A stretch of 64,000 nt of DNA from Pseudochrobactrum sp. sp1633 (GCF_030376605.1 NZ_JARRAE010000005.1:186001-250000); one strand, 5' to 3'; positions 19,491-29,579 are shown, counted from the stretch's first letter. Made by a program: numbers and translations. The notes: generated from the letters alone by a model not told the origin.

Positions 19491-19530
19491 AGCCCGCCCC
19501 GAGATCAGCTGTATTTCGGGGCGGCTTTTA
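19491..19530. terminator. Terminator between convergent genes
   Basis: AGCCCGCCCCGA pairs with TCGGGGCGGCT (one bulged base), followed by TTTTA on the + strand, 10 bases after the L,D-transpeptidase stop. Confidence 0.75.
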
Positions 19531-19560
19531 ACTACAGTTATACCAGCACAGCATGCATTT

Positions 19561-20892
19561 TCAGTCAGAGAGCGTATTTTTGTAGATCACGCCATTCTTC
19601 ATGATAATCTTGAAATTGTTTTCGGGATCGGCGACCAGATCGAGATTTTCCAGCGGGTTGCCCTCAACGAGTAAAAGGTCAGCAAGTGCGCCTTTCTCGA
19701 CCACGCCAAGCTTCCCCGGATAGGGATTGCGTTTGCCAGACAGCGCCAGCAATTCGGCATTGGTGCCGGTTGCCATGCTAAGCGCCTCAGCAGGTGTGTA
19801 CCAGCGAGAGAGCGAGGCCAGAATTGCTCCTTGCTGTTGCGCCATTGCACGAGAGAACAGGACGTCTGTCCCCCACGCTGTTTTGATCTTGTATTTCTTT
19901 GCTAATTCATAAGTCCGGCCAATGCCGGGCCAGATCTCTTCAGCCTTGGCTCGCTCTACTGATCCCTCCGGAAGACCGGTTCTCATGGCTTCATGAAGTG
20001 GTTGCAAACTCAGCCAGACACCTTTCTCCGCAATAAGCTTGGCGTCCGCCTCACTCATCAGGAAGCCATGTTCGATACATTTCACACCGGCCTCTATGGC
20101 CATTTCGATTGCTTCCGGCGTGAAAGCATGCGCGGCGACATAGGTGCCCCAATTTTCTGCAATTTCAACGGCTGCCCGTAATTCAGGCGCAGTAAAAGTG
20201 GTTACATCGAGCGGGCTGTGGGGTGATGACACGCCACCGCCAGCCGTCAGTTTTAGCTGCACGGCGCCTTGCATGAACTGCTCGCGTGCGCGCAAGCGCA
20301 CCTCATCAGGACTGTCCACAATGATACTGCCGCCGTTTGTCTCCATCGGCGTGAAAGGCCCGCCGATCTTCCGTGGCAAATCGCTCATCTGGCGAAAATC
20401 ACCATGCCCGCTCGTCACGGTCAGCATCGCCCCCGAAGGATAGATACGCGGCCCGTCAATGATGCCGCGATCAATCGCTTCCTTAAGGCTGAAAGCCGGC
20501 CCGCCCACATCGCGGACACTGGTGAAACCGCGCATCAGCGTATCTCTTGCTTCGTCACCGGCAGCAAGATTGGCAAGACCGATATCGTTCATCGTCTCTG
20601 TCGGCGTAGACGCAATCAGCATTGCATGCCAATGCGCATCGATCAGCCCCGGCATCAGTGTGCGTCCGTTACCGGCAATGCGCTGAGTGCCCTCACCTTC
20701 AATGGGACCGGTTGAAATACGCTCGATCACGTTGCCGTTGACCAGTACGTTTGACGGCGCAGACAGAGAAGTCGCTCCCTTTCCGTCGAAAATTCTTACA
20801 TTCTCGAAGAGCACAGCCTCTGCATGCGCTGTAACTCCGTCTGCAGCGAGCAGCGTGACGCCGCAGGCTAAGACCTGAAACAATTTGAGCAT
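19561..20892 (-). CDS. Exported metal-dependent amidohydrolase
   Basis: A 443-residue amidohydrolase-superfamily enzyme with a signal peptide (about 1-25). The metal-binding HWH motif is at H87/H89 (GLIDAHWHAM), followed by the strand with Lys in KLTAGGG, the VAAHAFTPEAIEMAIEAGV region with a metal His, CIEHGFLM with another His, and the final Asp in WGTDVLF. It matches the Xaa-Pro dipeptidase/imidazolonepropionase-like branch, which hydrolyses small peptides or cyclic amides; the substrate is unknown. Export to the periplasm fits peptide scavenging. It is monocistronic. The roughly 280-bp gap upstream holds only the guaA terminator. Confidence 0.88.
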   Translation of the reverse strand: MLKLFQVLACGVTLLAADGVTAHAEAVLFENVRIFDGKGATSLSAPSNVLVNGNVIERISTGPIEGEGTQRIAGNGRTLMPGLIDAHWHAMLIASTPTETMNDIGLANLAAGDEARDTLMRGFTSVRDVGGPAFSLKEAIDRGIIDGPRIYPSGAMLTVTSGHGDFRQMSDLPRKIGGPFTPMETNGGSIIVDSPDEVRLRAREQFMQGAVQLKLTAGGGVSSPHSPLDVTTFTAPELRAAVEIAENWGTYVAAHAFTPEAIEMAIEAGVKCIEHGFLMSEADAKLIAEKGVWLSLQPLHEAMRTGLPEGSVERAKAEEIWPGIGRTYELAKKYKIKTAWGTDVLFSRAMAQQQGAILASLSRWYTPAEALSMATGTNAELLALSGKRNPYPGKLGVVEKGALADLLLVEGNPLENLDLVADPENNFKIIMKNGVIYKNTLSD

Positions 20893-21071
20893 ACTTGCTT
20901 CTCCATCTTATCAGATGCACGATTGATTAATTCGCAAAAGCACTGCTACCGACAGGCGATCATCGCACGAGCCAAATGGAGTGTCTATGGGCGCCTTCAT
21001 CGCCGCCGACATTGCCCATTTCAGCAACAATTTTGCAGGCAGACGGGTTTTGGCTGCGATGGAGTTTAAAC

Positions 21072-21115
21072 AAAAAAATACCGCCACGAGCTTCATGCTC
21101 ATGACGGTATTTTTA
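21072..21115. terminator. Terminator downstream of guaA
   Basis: An A-rich run, an ATACCG...CGGTAT stem with an inner GAGC...GCTC stem, and a T-rich run form a hairpin about 56-99 bases past the guaA stop; it is usable in both directions. Confidence 0.7.
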
Positions 21116-21170
21116 AAAGTTGCAGAGATCAATTTTCAGCGTGAAATCTGCGGTATTCAAGCGTCGTGAC

Positions 21171-22730
21171 TTATTCCCACTCGATGGTGCCCGGAGGCTT
21201 AGAAGTAATATCATAGACCACGCGGTTGATACCGCGCACTTCATTGATAATACGGGTCGCTGCCTTGGCAAGGAAGTCCATATCGTAGTGGTAGAAGTCA
21301 GCGGTCATACCGTCAACTGATGTCACCGCACGCAGCGCACAGACGAATTCGTATGTACGGCCATCGCCCATAACACCAACGGTTTGCACCGGCAGCAGCA
21401 CAGCGAATGCCTGCCAGATCACATCATAGAGACCGGCTTTGCGAATTTCATCCAGATAGACTGCATCAGCTTCGCGCAGGATTTCCAGCTTTTCACGGGT
21501 GATACCGCCCGGGCAACGAATTGCCAGACCAGGACCCGGGAACGGATGGCGACCGATAAAGCTATCCGGCAGACCGAGCTCTTTACCGAGAACGCGCACT
21601 TCATCCTTGAAGAGCTCACGCAGCGGCTCCACGAGCTGCATATTCATGCGCTCAGGCAGACCACCAACATTGTGATGCGACTTGATCGTTACCGAAGGAC
21701 CGCCGGTGAAAGACACACTTTCGATCACATCAGGATAAAGCGTACCCTGTGCGAGGAAATCTGCGCCGCCGAGCTTAGCTGCTTCTTCTTCGAATACTTC
21801 GATGAAGAGACGACCAATGGTCTTGCGTTTCACTTCCGGATCAGTTTCACCTTCAAGTGCGCCGATGAAACGACCTTGTGCATTCACCAGAACCAGCGGC
21901 AGATTGTAATGTTCTTTGAACATTGCAACAACCTGTGCCGCTTCATCTTTGCGCATCAGGCCGTGATCAACCAGAATACAGGTCAGCTGATCGCCTACTG
22001 CTTCATGAATGAGCAGCGCTGCAACGGAAGAGTCCACACCGCCGGAAAGCGCGCAGATAACCTTGCCCTTGCCAACCTGTTTGCGGATCGCTTCAACAGC
22101 CTGTCCGCGATAGGCAGACATTGTCCAGTCCGGCTTGATACCGGCAATATTGTGAACGAAGTTCTGCAGGAGCTTCGCACCGTCCGGTGTGTGAACCACT
22201 TCCGGATGGAACTGCACTGCATAATATTTGCGTTTTTCATCGGCGATGGCTGCGAATGGTGCATTCGGCGAGGTGCCGATAACCTTAAAGCCTTCCGGCA
22301 GCGCAGTAACGCGGTCGCCGTGGCTCATCCACACCTGATGGCGGGTTCCTTTTGCCCAGATACCGGCAAATAGCGCGCTGTCTTCCTGAACTTCAAGAAA
22401 TGCACGGCCGAATTCACGGTCATGACCGCTTTCAACCTTGCCGCCCAGCTGTTCGCACATGGTCTGCTCGCCATAGCAAATGCCCAGAACCGGAATACCG
22501 GTTTCAAACACCGCCTGAGGCGCGCGCGGACTACCGATATCGGTAGTCGAATGCGGGCTGCCGGACAGGATCACAGCTTTAGGATTGATGCGTTTATACG
22601 CCTCACCTGCCAGCTGGAACGGTACGATTTCGGAATAGACCCCAGCCTCACGCACACGTCGCGCAATCAGCTGCGTGACCTGGCTGCCAAAGTCGATGAT
22701 AAGGATAGTATCGGGATGGGTGGTGCTCAT
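21171..22730 (-). CDS. guaA: GMP synthase (glutamine-hydrolysing)
   Basis: A 519-residue enzyme converting XMP to GMP with ATP and glutamine. The N-terminal class I glutamine amidotransferase domain has the nucleophilic Cys in GICYGEQTM and the [10 protein letters not shown] His/Glu. The ATP-pyrophosphatase domain has the [10 protein letters not shown]-loop, and the C-terminal dimerisation domain ends in KPPGTIEWE as expected. I start at MSTTHPD (22730), as in relatives; an ATG three codons earlier is equally possible, and neither has a strong ribosome site. guaB is in the same window about 7 kb away but not in the same operon. Confidence 0.98.
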   Translation of the reverse strand: MSTTHPDTILIIDFGSQVTQLIARRVREAGVYSEIVPFQLAGEAYKRINPKAVILSGSPHSTTDIGSPRAPQAVFETGIPVLGICYGEQTMCEQLGGKVESGHDREFGRAFLEVQEDSALFAGIWAKGTRHQVWMSHGDRVTALPEGFKVIGTSPNAPFAAIADEKRKYYAVQFHPEVVHTPDGAKLLQNFVHNIAGIKPDWTMSAYRGQAVEAIRKQVGKGKVICALSGGVDSSVAALLIHEAVGDQLTCILVDHGLMRKDEAAQVVAMFKEHYNLPLVLVNAQGRFIGALEGETDPEVKRKTIGRLFIEVFEEEAAKLGGADFLAQGTLYPDVIESVSFTGGPSVTIKSHHNVGGLPERMNMQLVEPLRELFKDEVRVLGKELGLPDSFIGRHPFPGPGLAIRCPGGITREKLEILREADAVYLDEIRKAGLYDVIWQAFAVLLPVQTVGVMGDGRTYEFVCALRAVTSVDGMTADFYHYDMDFLAKAATRIINEVRGINRVVYDITSKPPGTIEWE

Positions 22731-22819
22731 GGGCAGCATCTAAAGAATTATGGCGATTGTTGCAAGCCGGAATCGAAACCCGCGACAATAAATTAAGGTA
22801 CAAAGCAGTGGAGATAAGA

Positions 22820-23590
22820 TCAGTCGCCGGATTTCACCGTCAGCGGCACTGTACGCTCAAGATCGGCCTTGTAAAGACCCGGATCAGGATGACCGGTGGT
22901 TTTGACCAAAGTGCTCTGCAACATAGCCGCTTCAAGCAAGCGCACGGCCTGTGCCAGCTTCTCATCAATAATATGCAGATAGCGTGTCCAGTCGGACACC
23001 TGTTTAACCGCCTCATCACCATCGGAAATACCACGCAGACCAATCAGCGGTACAGCAAAACGCTGACAAGTGCGCAGAATAGCAAAGCTCTCCATATCCA
23101 CCATCTCTGCATCAATATCATTATAGGCCGAGCCGGTGACGATATTTGCGCCTGTGGACAAAGAAGCACTGGCAACACCCGGAATATGATATGGCAGCGG
23201 GATAATGATCGGGAAATCTGCCGATGGCGTCTGACCTTTGGCATAACCCAAAGCCGAAGCATCCATATCACGGTAGCCAACATTGACCGCCTGATAAATT
23301 TCGGTCTGCACCAGCTTGGCAGAACCGGCAGAACCAAGGGAAACCACCAGGTCAGGCAATGCACCGCGCATGGAAAGATCGGCCAGAACCGCAGAAACAA
23401 CGACAGCCGCTTCAACAGGGCCGATGCCGGTGATCAGCGGCTTGAACATTGCCTGCAAATGCGGGCCGTATTCAGACGGGGACGCCATAACAAACAGCAC
23501 TTTTTGCCCGCCGAAATCATGCACATATTGCAGCATCGACATTGCATCTTCTGAAGCACCCTGTACCGGCGCGGACATAATCTTGGTCAT
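22820..23590 (-). CDS. 5'-methylthioadenosine/S-adenosylhomocysteine nucleosidase-type phosphorylase-fold enzyme
   Basis: A 256-residue member of the purine nucleoside phosphorylase/MTAN superfamily. The segment GIGPVEAAVVVSAVL, the nucleoside-binding NVGYRDMDAS and the ribose-binding VDMESFA Glu pair fit MTA/SAH nucleosidase (adenine release in the activated-methyl cycle). The C-terminal GLRGISDGDEAV supplies the catalytic Asp region. The chain is about 25 residues longer than E. coli MtnN, so related nucleosidase activities are possible. I start at MTKIMSAP with AGGTG upstream. The guaA gene lies 90 bp downstream on the same strand, so they may be co-transcribed as purine salvage and synthesis partners. 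Confidence 0.85.
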   Translation of the reverse strand: MTKIMSAPVQGASEDAMSMLQYVHDFGGQKVLFVMASPSEYGPHLQAMFKPLITGIGPVEAAVVVSAVLADLSMRGALPDLVVSLGSAGSAKLVQTEIYQAVNVGYRDMDASALGYAKGQTPSADFPIIIPLPYHIPGVASASLSTGANIVTGSAYNDIDAEMVDMESFAILRTCQRFAVPLIGLRGISDGDEAVKQVSDWTRYLHIIDEKLAQAVRLLEAAMLQSTLVKTTGHPDPGLYKADLERTVPLTVKSGD

Positions 23591-23686
23591 TCTAACACCT
23601 GAGGCCATCAATACAGACTATTGTGGCACACCCTTTTATTCGGACTTGCGCGGAGCTTTGGGATAAATCCGCGCGAGGTTCAAATC

Positions 23687-23721
23687 AAAAAGCTGTTTAC
23701 AGAAGAGTTTCCGTAAACAGC
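23687..23721 (-). terminator. Terminator of the thioesterase gene
   Basis: GCTGTTTAC (23692-23700) pairs with GTAAACAGC (23713-23721). Read on the minus strand the stem is followed by TTTTT, 30 bases after the thioesterase stop. A second, weaker GCGCGG/CCGCGC stem lies at about 23648-23675. Confidence 0.75.
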
Positions 23722-23750
23722 GCACTCAGGACAGGTGTTCAGTGGACAAC

Positions 23751-24206
23751 CTAGTCCTGCAAATCTTCACGATCCTTCACCACCATCAGCGTTGCTGTCA
23801 TAGTGGCTACCAATTTCACTTCAGTCTCACCGACGGCAAATGCCTGTCCGTCGCTGACCATAATCGTACGTCCCTGCTTGGTTACATTCCCACGGAACAG
23901 AAAATGGTCACCTTTACCGGGGGCCAGCAAATTGACCTTGAACTCGATGGTCAGCACTGCGGCATCCGCCGGCATCATTGTCAGTGCGGAATAGGCACAG
24001 ACCGCATCCAGAGCCGTCGACACAATCCCCGCATGCAGAAAACCATGCTGCTGGGTCAGATCGGTGCGAAACGGCAGTTCCACTTCAACCACACCCGGTT
24101 CGCAACGTGTTAACTGCGCGCCGATCAGCTTCATCGCCGCCTGACGCGCAAAACTCTGCTCAACCCGTTCTTTGAAATCCGGCTCTGCTATTCTCGGTAC
24201 TGCCAT
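23751..24206 (-). CDS. PaaI-family hotdog-fold thioesterase
   Basis: A 151-residue hotdog-fold protein. The signature QQHGFLHAGIVSTALD contains the HG-x-H-A-G motif with the conserved Asp of PaaI-type acyl-CoA thioesterases. It hydrolyses acyl- or aryl-CoA esters, probably as a tetramer; the substrate is unknown. Start MAVPRIAEPD at 24206 is supported by GAGGAA upstream. It is followed by its own terminator, so it is monocistronic. The 291 bp upstream towards the RsmB-like gene contain no gene I can support. Confidence 0.88.
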   Translation of the reverse strand: MAVPRIAEPDFKERVEQSFARQAAMKLIGAQLTRCEPGVVEVELPFRTDLTQQHGFLHAGIVSTALDAVCAYSALTMMPADAAVLTIEFKVNLLAPGKGDHFLFRGNVTKQGRTIMVSDGQAFAVGETEVKLVATMTATLMVVKDREDLQD

Positions 24207-24497
24207 AATATTCCTCAGCCTTATACTTGGCACACGCACTGAATTATCAGTTTTATGTCGCCTGCATAACAGCCTTCGGCTTTTATTCCAACCACCGGAT
24301 CAGATACATCAGTCAGCAGACTGACTGCACCAGCGATTAACGGCATGTCCTTATAGACATATGTTTATGTCAGAAACAGGACACCAGAATATTTAAATAG
24401 CGCAAACAGAAAAAAATGCCAGCTTTAAAGGCCGAGAAGACTAAAATTTTTCAATATATAGCCTTCATATGGCCTTCCAGCGCCAAAATCACCGCTC

Positions 24498-25790
24498 TCA
24501 GAGGGATTTATGCTGCAATACAGCAATATAAAACCCATCCGTATCCGTGGACAACGGCGAGAAAACAGCGCCGAAATCAGGGTAATAAGGCTGTGCCTGA
24601 TCTGTAATTCCGCTCCAGAGATCGGCCATCGGCAATGCGGCGTAATCAGGATTTTCGCTTAAGAAACGGGAAACTTGCCGGTTATTTTCCGAGGCGAACA
24701 GCGAACAGGTTACATAAACCAGACGACCGCCCGGCTTCACATAATGTTTAGCTGCCTCCAGCACCTCTTGCTGATCGGCAACGCGGCGCTCCAACTGCAC
24801 ATCGGTCAAACGCCATTTGGCATCTGGGCGGCGGCGCCATGTGCCGGAGCCGGTGCAAGGCGCATCGGTCAGCACAATATCCATCAAGCCTTTATAAGGC
24901 TCCAGATTTTCCGGCTTATTATGCACTTGCGTATTACGCACACCAGCGCGGCTCAGGCGATCATGGATCGGATTGAGACGGGAGCGCTCGGCATCATAGG
25001 CATGGATCTGCCCTTTATTCTGCATAGCAGCGGCCAGAGCCAGCGTTTTGCCACCGGCACCGGCGCAATAATCCATAACCTGCTGGCCAGGTTGTGCGCC
25101 AACCAGCTTGGCGGCAAGCTGCGAACCTAAATCCTGCACCTCATACCAGCCATCAAGAAAGGCCTGCTCGGTCTGTACATTCGGATGACGCCCCAGCGCC
25201 TTCAAAGGCGGGATGCGCACGGCTTCCGGCAGATAAGGCGCAGCCTCGGCTCCGGCATTTTTCAGACCTTCCAGCGCCGCCAACACCTTGTCGCGATTGG
25301 TTTTCAGCGTATTGACCCGCAGATCAACCGGCGGGCGGGTTGCAAGTTCAGCAGCCTGTGCAACCCAATCATCACCAAACAAGGCGGAGAATTCCGGCAC
25401 CCAGCTCTCGGCAATATCGGCGCGGATATAATCCGGCGCATCGGCCAGATCACGGCTTTCCCATGTTTGCAAGCGCTCTGCTTCAAGCGGCGCCGGTGCG
25501 AACTTATCGCCGGTGAGATTAGCTTCCAGCCATTCTGCGCCCATATCGGGTTCACTCAAAACAGACGCATAAACCAGTGAATGCGCGTCATCTGCATTCA
25601 TACGCCAGCCCAGTGAAAGCTTGCGGCGCAGAACATCATAGACAATATTGCCGATCACAGCACGGTCGCCTGCCCCCGCAAAGCGGTGTGCAGAGCCCCA
25701 GTCTTTCAGCGCATCAGAAGCGGCGCGGCTCTGGCGTTCAATATCTTCCAGCACTTCTATCACTGCCTGCAACCGTCCGCCAACCCGCAT
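24498..25790 (-). CDS. RsmB/NOP-family RNA (cytosine-5) methyltransferase
   Basis: A 430-residue S-adenosylmethionine-dependent m5C methyltransferase. The N-terminal half is the helical RNA-binding region (SAHRFAGAGDRAVIGNIVYDVLRR). The catalytic domain begins near 170 and shows the SAM motif DYCAGAGGKTLALAA, the catalytic motif DAPCTGSGTWRRRPD and the nucleophile motif VTCSLF. Family members methylate 16S rRNA C967 (RsmB) or tRNA. The start at 25790 gives a 6-base spacing to AGGA; an ATG two codons earlier abuts the ribosome site. It is probably monocistronic. Confidence 0.92.
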   Translation of the reverse strand: MRVGGRLQAVIEVLEDIERQSRAASDALKDWGSAHRFAGAGDRAVIGNIVYDVLRRKLSLGWRMNADDAHSLVYASVLSEPDMGAEWLEANLTGDKFAPAPLEAERLQTWESRDLADAPDYIRADIAESWVPEFSALFGDDWVAQAAELATRPPVDLRVNTLKTNRDKVLAALEGLKNAGAEAAPYLPEAVRIPPLKALGRHPNVQTEQAFLDGWYEVQDLGSQLAAKLVGAQPGQQVMDYCAGAGGKTLALAAAMQNKGQIHAYDAERSRLNPIHDRLSRAGVRNTQVHNKPENLEPYKGLMDIVLTDAPCTGSGTWRRRPDAKWRLTDVQLERRVADQQEVLEAAKHYVKPGGRLVYVTCSLFASENNRQVSRFLSENPDYAALPMADLWSGITDQAQPYYPDFGAVFSPLSTDTDGFYIAVLQHKSL

Positions 25791-25882
25791 TCTCATTCCT
25801 TTGCCATACTTTAACTACCCCGCATAACCATGCCCGACAGCAAATGGCAACCCAAAACGCACGCGACACAAAAGCTGGAGAG

Positions 25883-26488
25883 TTATTTAAGCAAGGCATA
25901 GCCAGTTGTGTGACACTGATCAATACCGCATTGCACATACACGGAAGCCATATTTATTGCTCCGATAGCAACAACATAAAGACTAAGAATGATGGCACCG
26001 ATGCGGATCAACGGAAAGGGTTTAACCCGCGCGCCTTCGCGGTATCTGCTCCCGCCCCAGACCATCATCTGCACTGCTGTTGCAGTAATCAATGCCAGTG
26101 CAATCAACACCGACCAGACGGGCATATGCAACCCAAAAACTGCGCTACCTATATATTCATGCCCCGGACGGGCATAGATATCGAGCAATGTCTGACGCAC
26201 AGAAACGATCAACAGAACGATGGCAAACAACAATGAAATGCCGGAATTCCGGAATGTAAGCCCCGTACGAAATTGCAGCATAATACCAAAACATACACCA
26301 AGCATTGCTACGCGCTGCAACAGGCATAGCGGACAAGGTAACTCACCATAAGCATATTGAAACACCATCGCCGCGGTCAGAATAACGGCAACGACCAGCA
26401 TCATTCCAAGCAGATATAGAAAATGAAGTCGTGTCCATTTTTGCTGAATATAAGCCTGCTCATCATTATGCATATTGCTTGCACTCAT
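25883..26488 (-). CDS. DsbB-like disulfide bond formation protein with C-terminal cysteine pair
   Basis: A 201-residue inner-membrane protein with about five helices. The first periplasmic loop has the DsbB quinone-reactive pair PCPLC (C52/C55). In canonical DsbB the second pair lies in the loop between helices 3 and 4; here that loop (about 105-122) has no cysteine. Instead a pair, C187/C192 (VQCGIDQC), lies in the tail after helix 5, predicted to be periplasmic. It should reoxidise a DsbA-like partner using quinone, but the electron path may differ. Start at 26488 with GGAGAT upstream. It follows a tiny membrane gene 47 bp upstream on the same strand. Confidence 0.88.
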   Translation of the reverse strand: MSASNMHNDEQAYIQQKWTRLHFLYLLGMMLVVAVILTAAMVFQYAYGELPCPLCLLQRVAMLGVCFGIMLQFRTGLTFRNSGISLLFAIVLLIVSVRQTLLDIYARPGHEYIGSAVFGLHMPVWSVLIALALITATAVQMMVWGGSRYREGARVKPFPLIRIGAIILSLYVVAIGAINMASVYVQCGIDQCHTTGYALLK

Positions 26489-26535
26489 ATCTGATCTCCG
26501 GCATGGCATCTGAAACGGGCATGATGGTTGATTAT

Positions 26536-26709
26536 CTAAAATTGCAGCCAAGGCATGCTGTAGCCATATTCAGCACTATGGATTTCCCATAAAAACTCTT
26601 TAGCCACCAGGACCAGACATAGAAAAACAAAGCCTATACTCAGTGCACGATACCCAAACCAGCCGAAGCTGAGCGCAAGTGTCATAAAAACAAATATGAG
26701 CAGCATCAT
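26536..26709 (-). CDS. Small membrane protein, DUF5993-like, partner of the DsbB-like gene
   Basis: A 57-residue protein with two closely spaced hydrophobic segments (about 2-20 and 22-37) and a short polar tail ending YSMPWLQF. I recognise it tentatively as DUF5993, small proteins of unknown function that I recall sitting beside DsbB-like genes. The start is the ATG at 26709 with AGGGGG about 8 bases upstream; longer in-frame starts exist but lack support. It is separated from the DsbB-like gene by 47 bp and from catalase by a terminator, so the pair forms its own unit. Confidence 0.75.
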   Translation of the reverse strand: MMLLIFVFMTLALSFGWFGYRALSIGFVFLCLVLVAKEFLWEIHSAEYGYSMPWLQF

Positions 26710-26783
26710 CTTGCATACCCCCTGATGAATGAAAGTATTGTCTGCACTTTCATCTAAAAGGTCAATCCACATCAAGGTAAAAG

Positions 26784-26817
26784 AAATGCCGCCGGACACT
26801 TAAGTCCGACGGCATTT
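26784..26817. terminator. Terminator of the catalase gene
   Basis: AAATGCCGCCGGAC and GTCCGACGGCATTT form a 14-bp stem with one mismatch and a 6-base loop, flanked by T-rich sequence on the minus strand about 70 bases past the katA stop. Confidence 0.75.
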
Positions 26818-26886
26818 ATTGTTTTACTTAAGTTGGAACGTAATTTTATCAAAAACAGAAATGGCTTCTCTAAAATACGCGGCCCC

Positions 26887-28386
26887 TTACTCTGCTGCAG
26901 TCTGCTTTTCCTCATTGGAAATTGTATTCGCTTCATAACCATGAGCCGCTTTCAGCGCGGCACGGACACCAGCTTCATAATCCGGATGGATCAGCTTGAA
27001 GTGGCCAAGCTGACGCTCAATGATAAAGCCCGGCACACCGCCCATCGCCGCAGCAATATTCGAGAACAGACGGCTTTTCTGGCCTGCATCAAACAGGTTG
27101 AACAGCGCACGCGGCTGCGAATAATCATCATTGCCGATACGGTGATTGTAACGGTCAGCAGCGCCGGAAATTTTCATCGGTGGCTCTTTTGCCGATGGCT
27201 GTTCAACCGGACCGTTGAAAGAGTTCGGCTCGTAATAAGCATCGGAATTACCGGTTGCGATACCGCCGAATGTGTTCATCTGACCATCGCGATGGTAGTG
27301 ATGCACAGGACATGCAGGCTTGTTCACCGGAATTTGCTCATAATGCGTGCCAAGACGATGGCGATGCGCATCCGCATAGGAGAACACGCGTGCCTGCAAC
27401 ATCTTGTCCGGTGAATAGCCGATACCCGGCACAATATTCGACGGCGAGAAGGCAGCCTGTTCGATTTCCGCAAAATAATTATCAGCGTTACGGTTCAGCT
27501 CCATAATACCGATATCCATCACCGGATAATCCGCATGCGGCCAGACTTTGGTCAGATCAAACGGGTTATAAGGTGTTTTATCCGCATCCAATTCAGGCAT
27601 GATCTGAACCTGCACCTTCCAGCGCGGGAATTCACCCTTGTCGATAGCGCCAAACAGGTCGGCCTGCGTGGATTCACGGGTCTGGCCGACAACTTTTTCG
27701 GCTTCCGCATTCGTCCAGTGCTGGTGCCCCTGCATGGTCTTGAAGTGGAATTTCACCCAATAACGCTCACCGGCATCATTCCAGAAGGAATAAGTATGTG
27801 AGCCATAACCATTGATGTGGCGTACATCTGTCGGCAGACCACGGTCAGACATCAGGATTGTTACCTGATGCAGACTTTCCGGCGACAATGACCAGAAATC
27901 CCACATCGCTGTGGCGGAGCGCATATTGGTTTTCGGATGACGCTTCTGGGTGTGGATGAAATCTGGGAATTTCACCGGGTCACGCACGAAGAAGACCGGC
28001 GTATTATTGCCAACCAGATCCCAGTTGCCTTCTTCAGTGTAGAATTTCAACGCAAAACCGCGCACATCGCGCTCGGCATCTGCTGCACCGGCTTCACCGG
28101 CAACTGTGGAGAAGCGCGCAATCATCGGGGTCTTTGCACCCGGCTGCAAGGCTTTGGCCTTGGTGTATTTGGAAATATCACCGGTAATGGTCAGCGTACC
28201 ATGCGCACCCCAGCCCTTGGCATGAACGGCACGCTCCGGAATACGCTCACGATTCTGGTGTGCCAGCTTTTCAATGAGCTGGTAATCGGTCATCAGGACA
28301 GGACCGCGCTCGCCTGCAGTCAGGGAATTCTGGTTATCCGGAATCGGTGAACCGGCACTTGTGGTCATAATCGGACGATCGGCCAT
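26887..28386 (-). CDS. katA: Monofunctional haem catalase (small-subunit, clade 3 type)
   Basis: A 499-residue catalase that dismutates hydrogen peroxide. The distal His H55 ([13 protein letters not shown]) and N128 (GNNTPVFF) are in their family positions, and the proximal haem Tyr is in [14 protein letters not shown] near 337. Length and motifs fit small-subunit clade 3 enzymes. The ATG at 28386 has GGGAG upstream; a longer in-frame start at 28482 lies within the promoter region. It is divergent from oxyR with candidate OxyR half-sites between, giving classic peroxide-inducible control. Brucella-type catalases may be periplasmic; I see no clear signal peptide here. Confidence 0.96.
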   Translation of the reverse strand: MADRPIMTTSAGSPIPDNQNSLTAGERGPVLMTDYQLIEKLAHQNRERIPERAVHAKGWGAHGTLTITGDISKYTKAKALQPGAKTPMIARFSTVAGEAGAADAERDVRGFALKFYTEEGNWDLVGNNTPVFFVRDPVKFPDFIHTQKRHPKTNMRSATAMWDFWSLSPESLHQVTILMSDRGLPTDVRHINGYGSHTYSFWNDAGERYWVKFHFKTMQGHQHWTNAEAEKVVGQTRESTQADLFGAIDKGEFPRWKVQVQIMPELDADKTPYNPFDLTKVWPHADYPVMDIGIMELNRNADNYFAEIEQAAFSPSNIVPGIGYSPDKMLQARVFSYADAHRHRLGTHYEQIPVNKPACPVHHYHRDGQMNTFGGIATGNSDAYYEPNSFNGPVEQPSAKEPPMKISGAADRYNHRIGNDDYSQPRALFNLFDAGQKSRLFSNIAAAMGGVPGFIIERQLGHFKLIHPDYEAGVRAALKAAHGYEANTISNEEKQTAAE

Positions 28387-28578
28387 TTTTAGCTCTCCCT
28401 TGTATGATTGGCTCTGTTTTGAACCATTATAAAAAAATCTGCATGACAAGATTATGACGGGCACAGAACCACCCTCAGGCATTCCGCACCAGTCAAAACA
28501 TGTATTAAATATTCAATTTCAATCGCTTAACGATGTATACCGATCAGGATTGAAATTGCATTCTCATGCTCTTTCTAC

Positions 28579-28635
28579 AGAATAGAACTATTCTAACCAT
28601 AATTTCCAATTGAATTTCCTATAGTTATTGATAGG
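28579..28635. promoter_or_regulatory. Candidate OxyR binding region between katA and oxyR
   Basis: Two dyads fall in the 260-bp divergent gap: AGAATAGAACTATTCT (28579-28594) and CCTATAGTTATTGATAGG (28618-28635). Both are built from ATAG/CTAT elements as in the OxyR consensus. They lie just upstream of oxyR and would fit autoregulation plus katA activation. Confidence 0.5.
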
Positions 28636-28646
28636 ATTTTCTTATC

Positions 28647-29579
28647 ATGTTTACAGTCAAGCAAATGCGCTATTTCGATGCGCTCGCCACCCATCTGCAT
28701 TTTCGCAAAGCCGCAGAAACAGTCTTTGTTTCGCAACCCGCTTTATCCGCACAGATTGCAGAAATGGAAAATCTCGCCGGTAGCCCGCTCTTTGAGCGCG
28801 CTAATAAAACGGTTCTGCTCACAGAACTCGGCCACACGCTCTGGCCGCGCATCAAGGTCGTCTTGCAGGAAATCCGTGCACTGGAAGAACTGACCGAGCA
28901 GAAAAGCGGTATCCTACAATCACGCCTGCGGCTTGGCATCATCCCAACCATTGCCCCCTATTTGCTGCCCGATCTCATTCAGGCGTTGAAACAGCAATAT
29001 CCCGCCCTGACGCTGGAACTGCGCGAGGCATTGACCGACAAGCTGCTGGAAGAATTACGCAATGGTGAGTTGGATGCGGTGATTGCGGCTATGCCGGTTC
29101 ATGATCCCTATCTGACGGGGCAACACTTGTTTGATGATCGGTTTCTGATTGCCACTTCCAGCAATAATAATGATGTGCTGCCCTCACCGCTTACCCAAGG
29201 CAATACGGCACTGGAAAAACTCTTGCTGCTTGAGGAAGGGCATTGTCTGCGCGATCAGGCACTTGAGGTCTGCGCTCTGCCGCGCGAGCGCACCTTAGTG
29301 AATTTCGGTGCGACCAGCATGGCAACGCTGCTGCAAATGGTCAGCAATGATATGGGACTGACGCTGATACCGGAAATCGCCATCCGTTCAGAGGTGCCGC
29401 ATAAGCGCATTCGTATTGTACCATTCTCTGACAGCTCGCCAAAACGCCAGATCGGCCTGTTCTGGCGCAAACAAAGCCTGCGTCTTGAGGATTTCACGGC
29501 TTTGGCAGAGCTAACCAAAAAAGCAGCTCAACCTTTACTGGTGTCAGACAGCGAAATCTCTGCCTTGCAAAGGCAATAA
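28647..29579 (+). CDS. oxyR: Hydrogen-peroxide-sensing LysR regulator OxyR
   Basis: A 310-residue LysR-type activator. The N-terminal helix-turn-helix spans about 1-60 (HFRKAAETVFVSQPALSAQI). The redox pair is C200 and C209 in GHCLRDQALEVC, matching the spacing of E. coli C199/C208, which form the peroxide-induced disulfide. It is divergent from katA, its expected target. The ATG has AGGA about 10 bases upstream. The gene ends in a terminator shared with guaB. Confidence 0.96.
   Translation: MFTVKQMRYFDALATHLHFRKAAETVFVSQPALSAQIAEMENLAGSPLFERANKTVLLTELGHTLWPRIKVVLQEIRALEELTEQKSGILQSRLRLGIIPTIAPYLLPDLIQALKQQYPALTLELREALTDKLLEELRNGELDAVIAAMPVHDPYLTGQHLFDDRFLIATSSNNNDVLPSPLTQGNTALEKLLLLEEGHCLRDQALEVCALPRERTLVNFGATSMATLLQMVSNDMGLTLIPEIAIRSEVPHKRIRIVPFSDSSPKRQIGLFWRKQSLRLEDFTALAELTKKAAQPLLVSDSEISALQRQ

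Noticed and set aside
21384-22373. Long + strand frame of 329 codons opposite guaA
   Set aside because: guaA is unmistakable on the minus strand; this frame has no ribosome site and a composition typical of antisense shadows.
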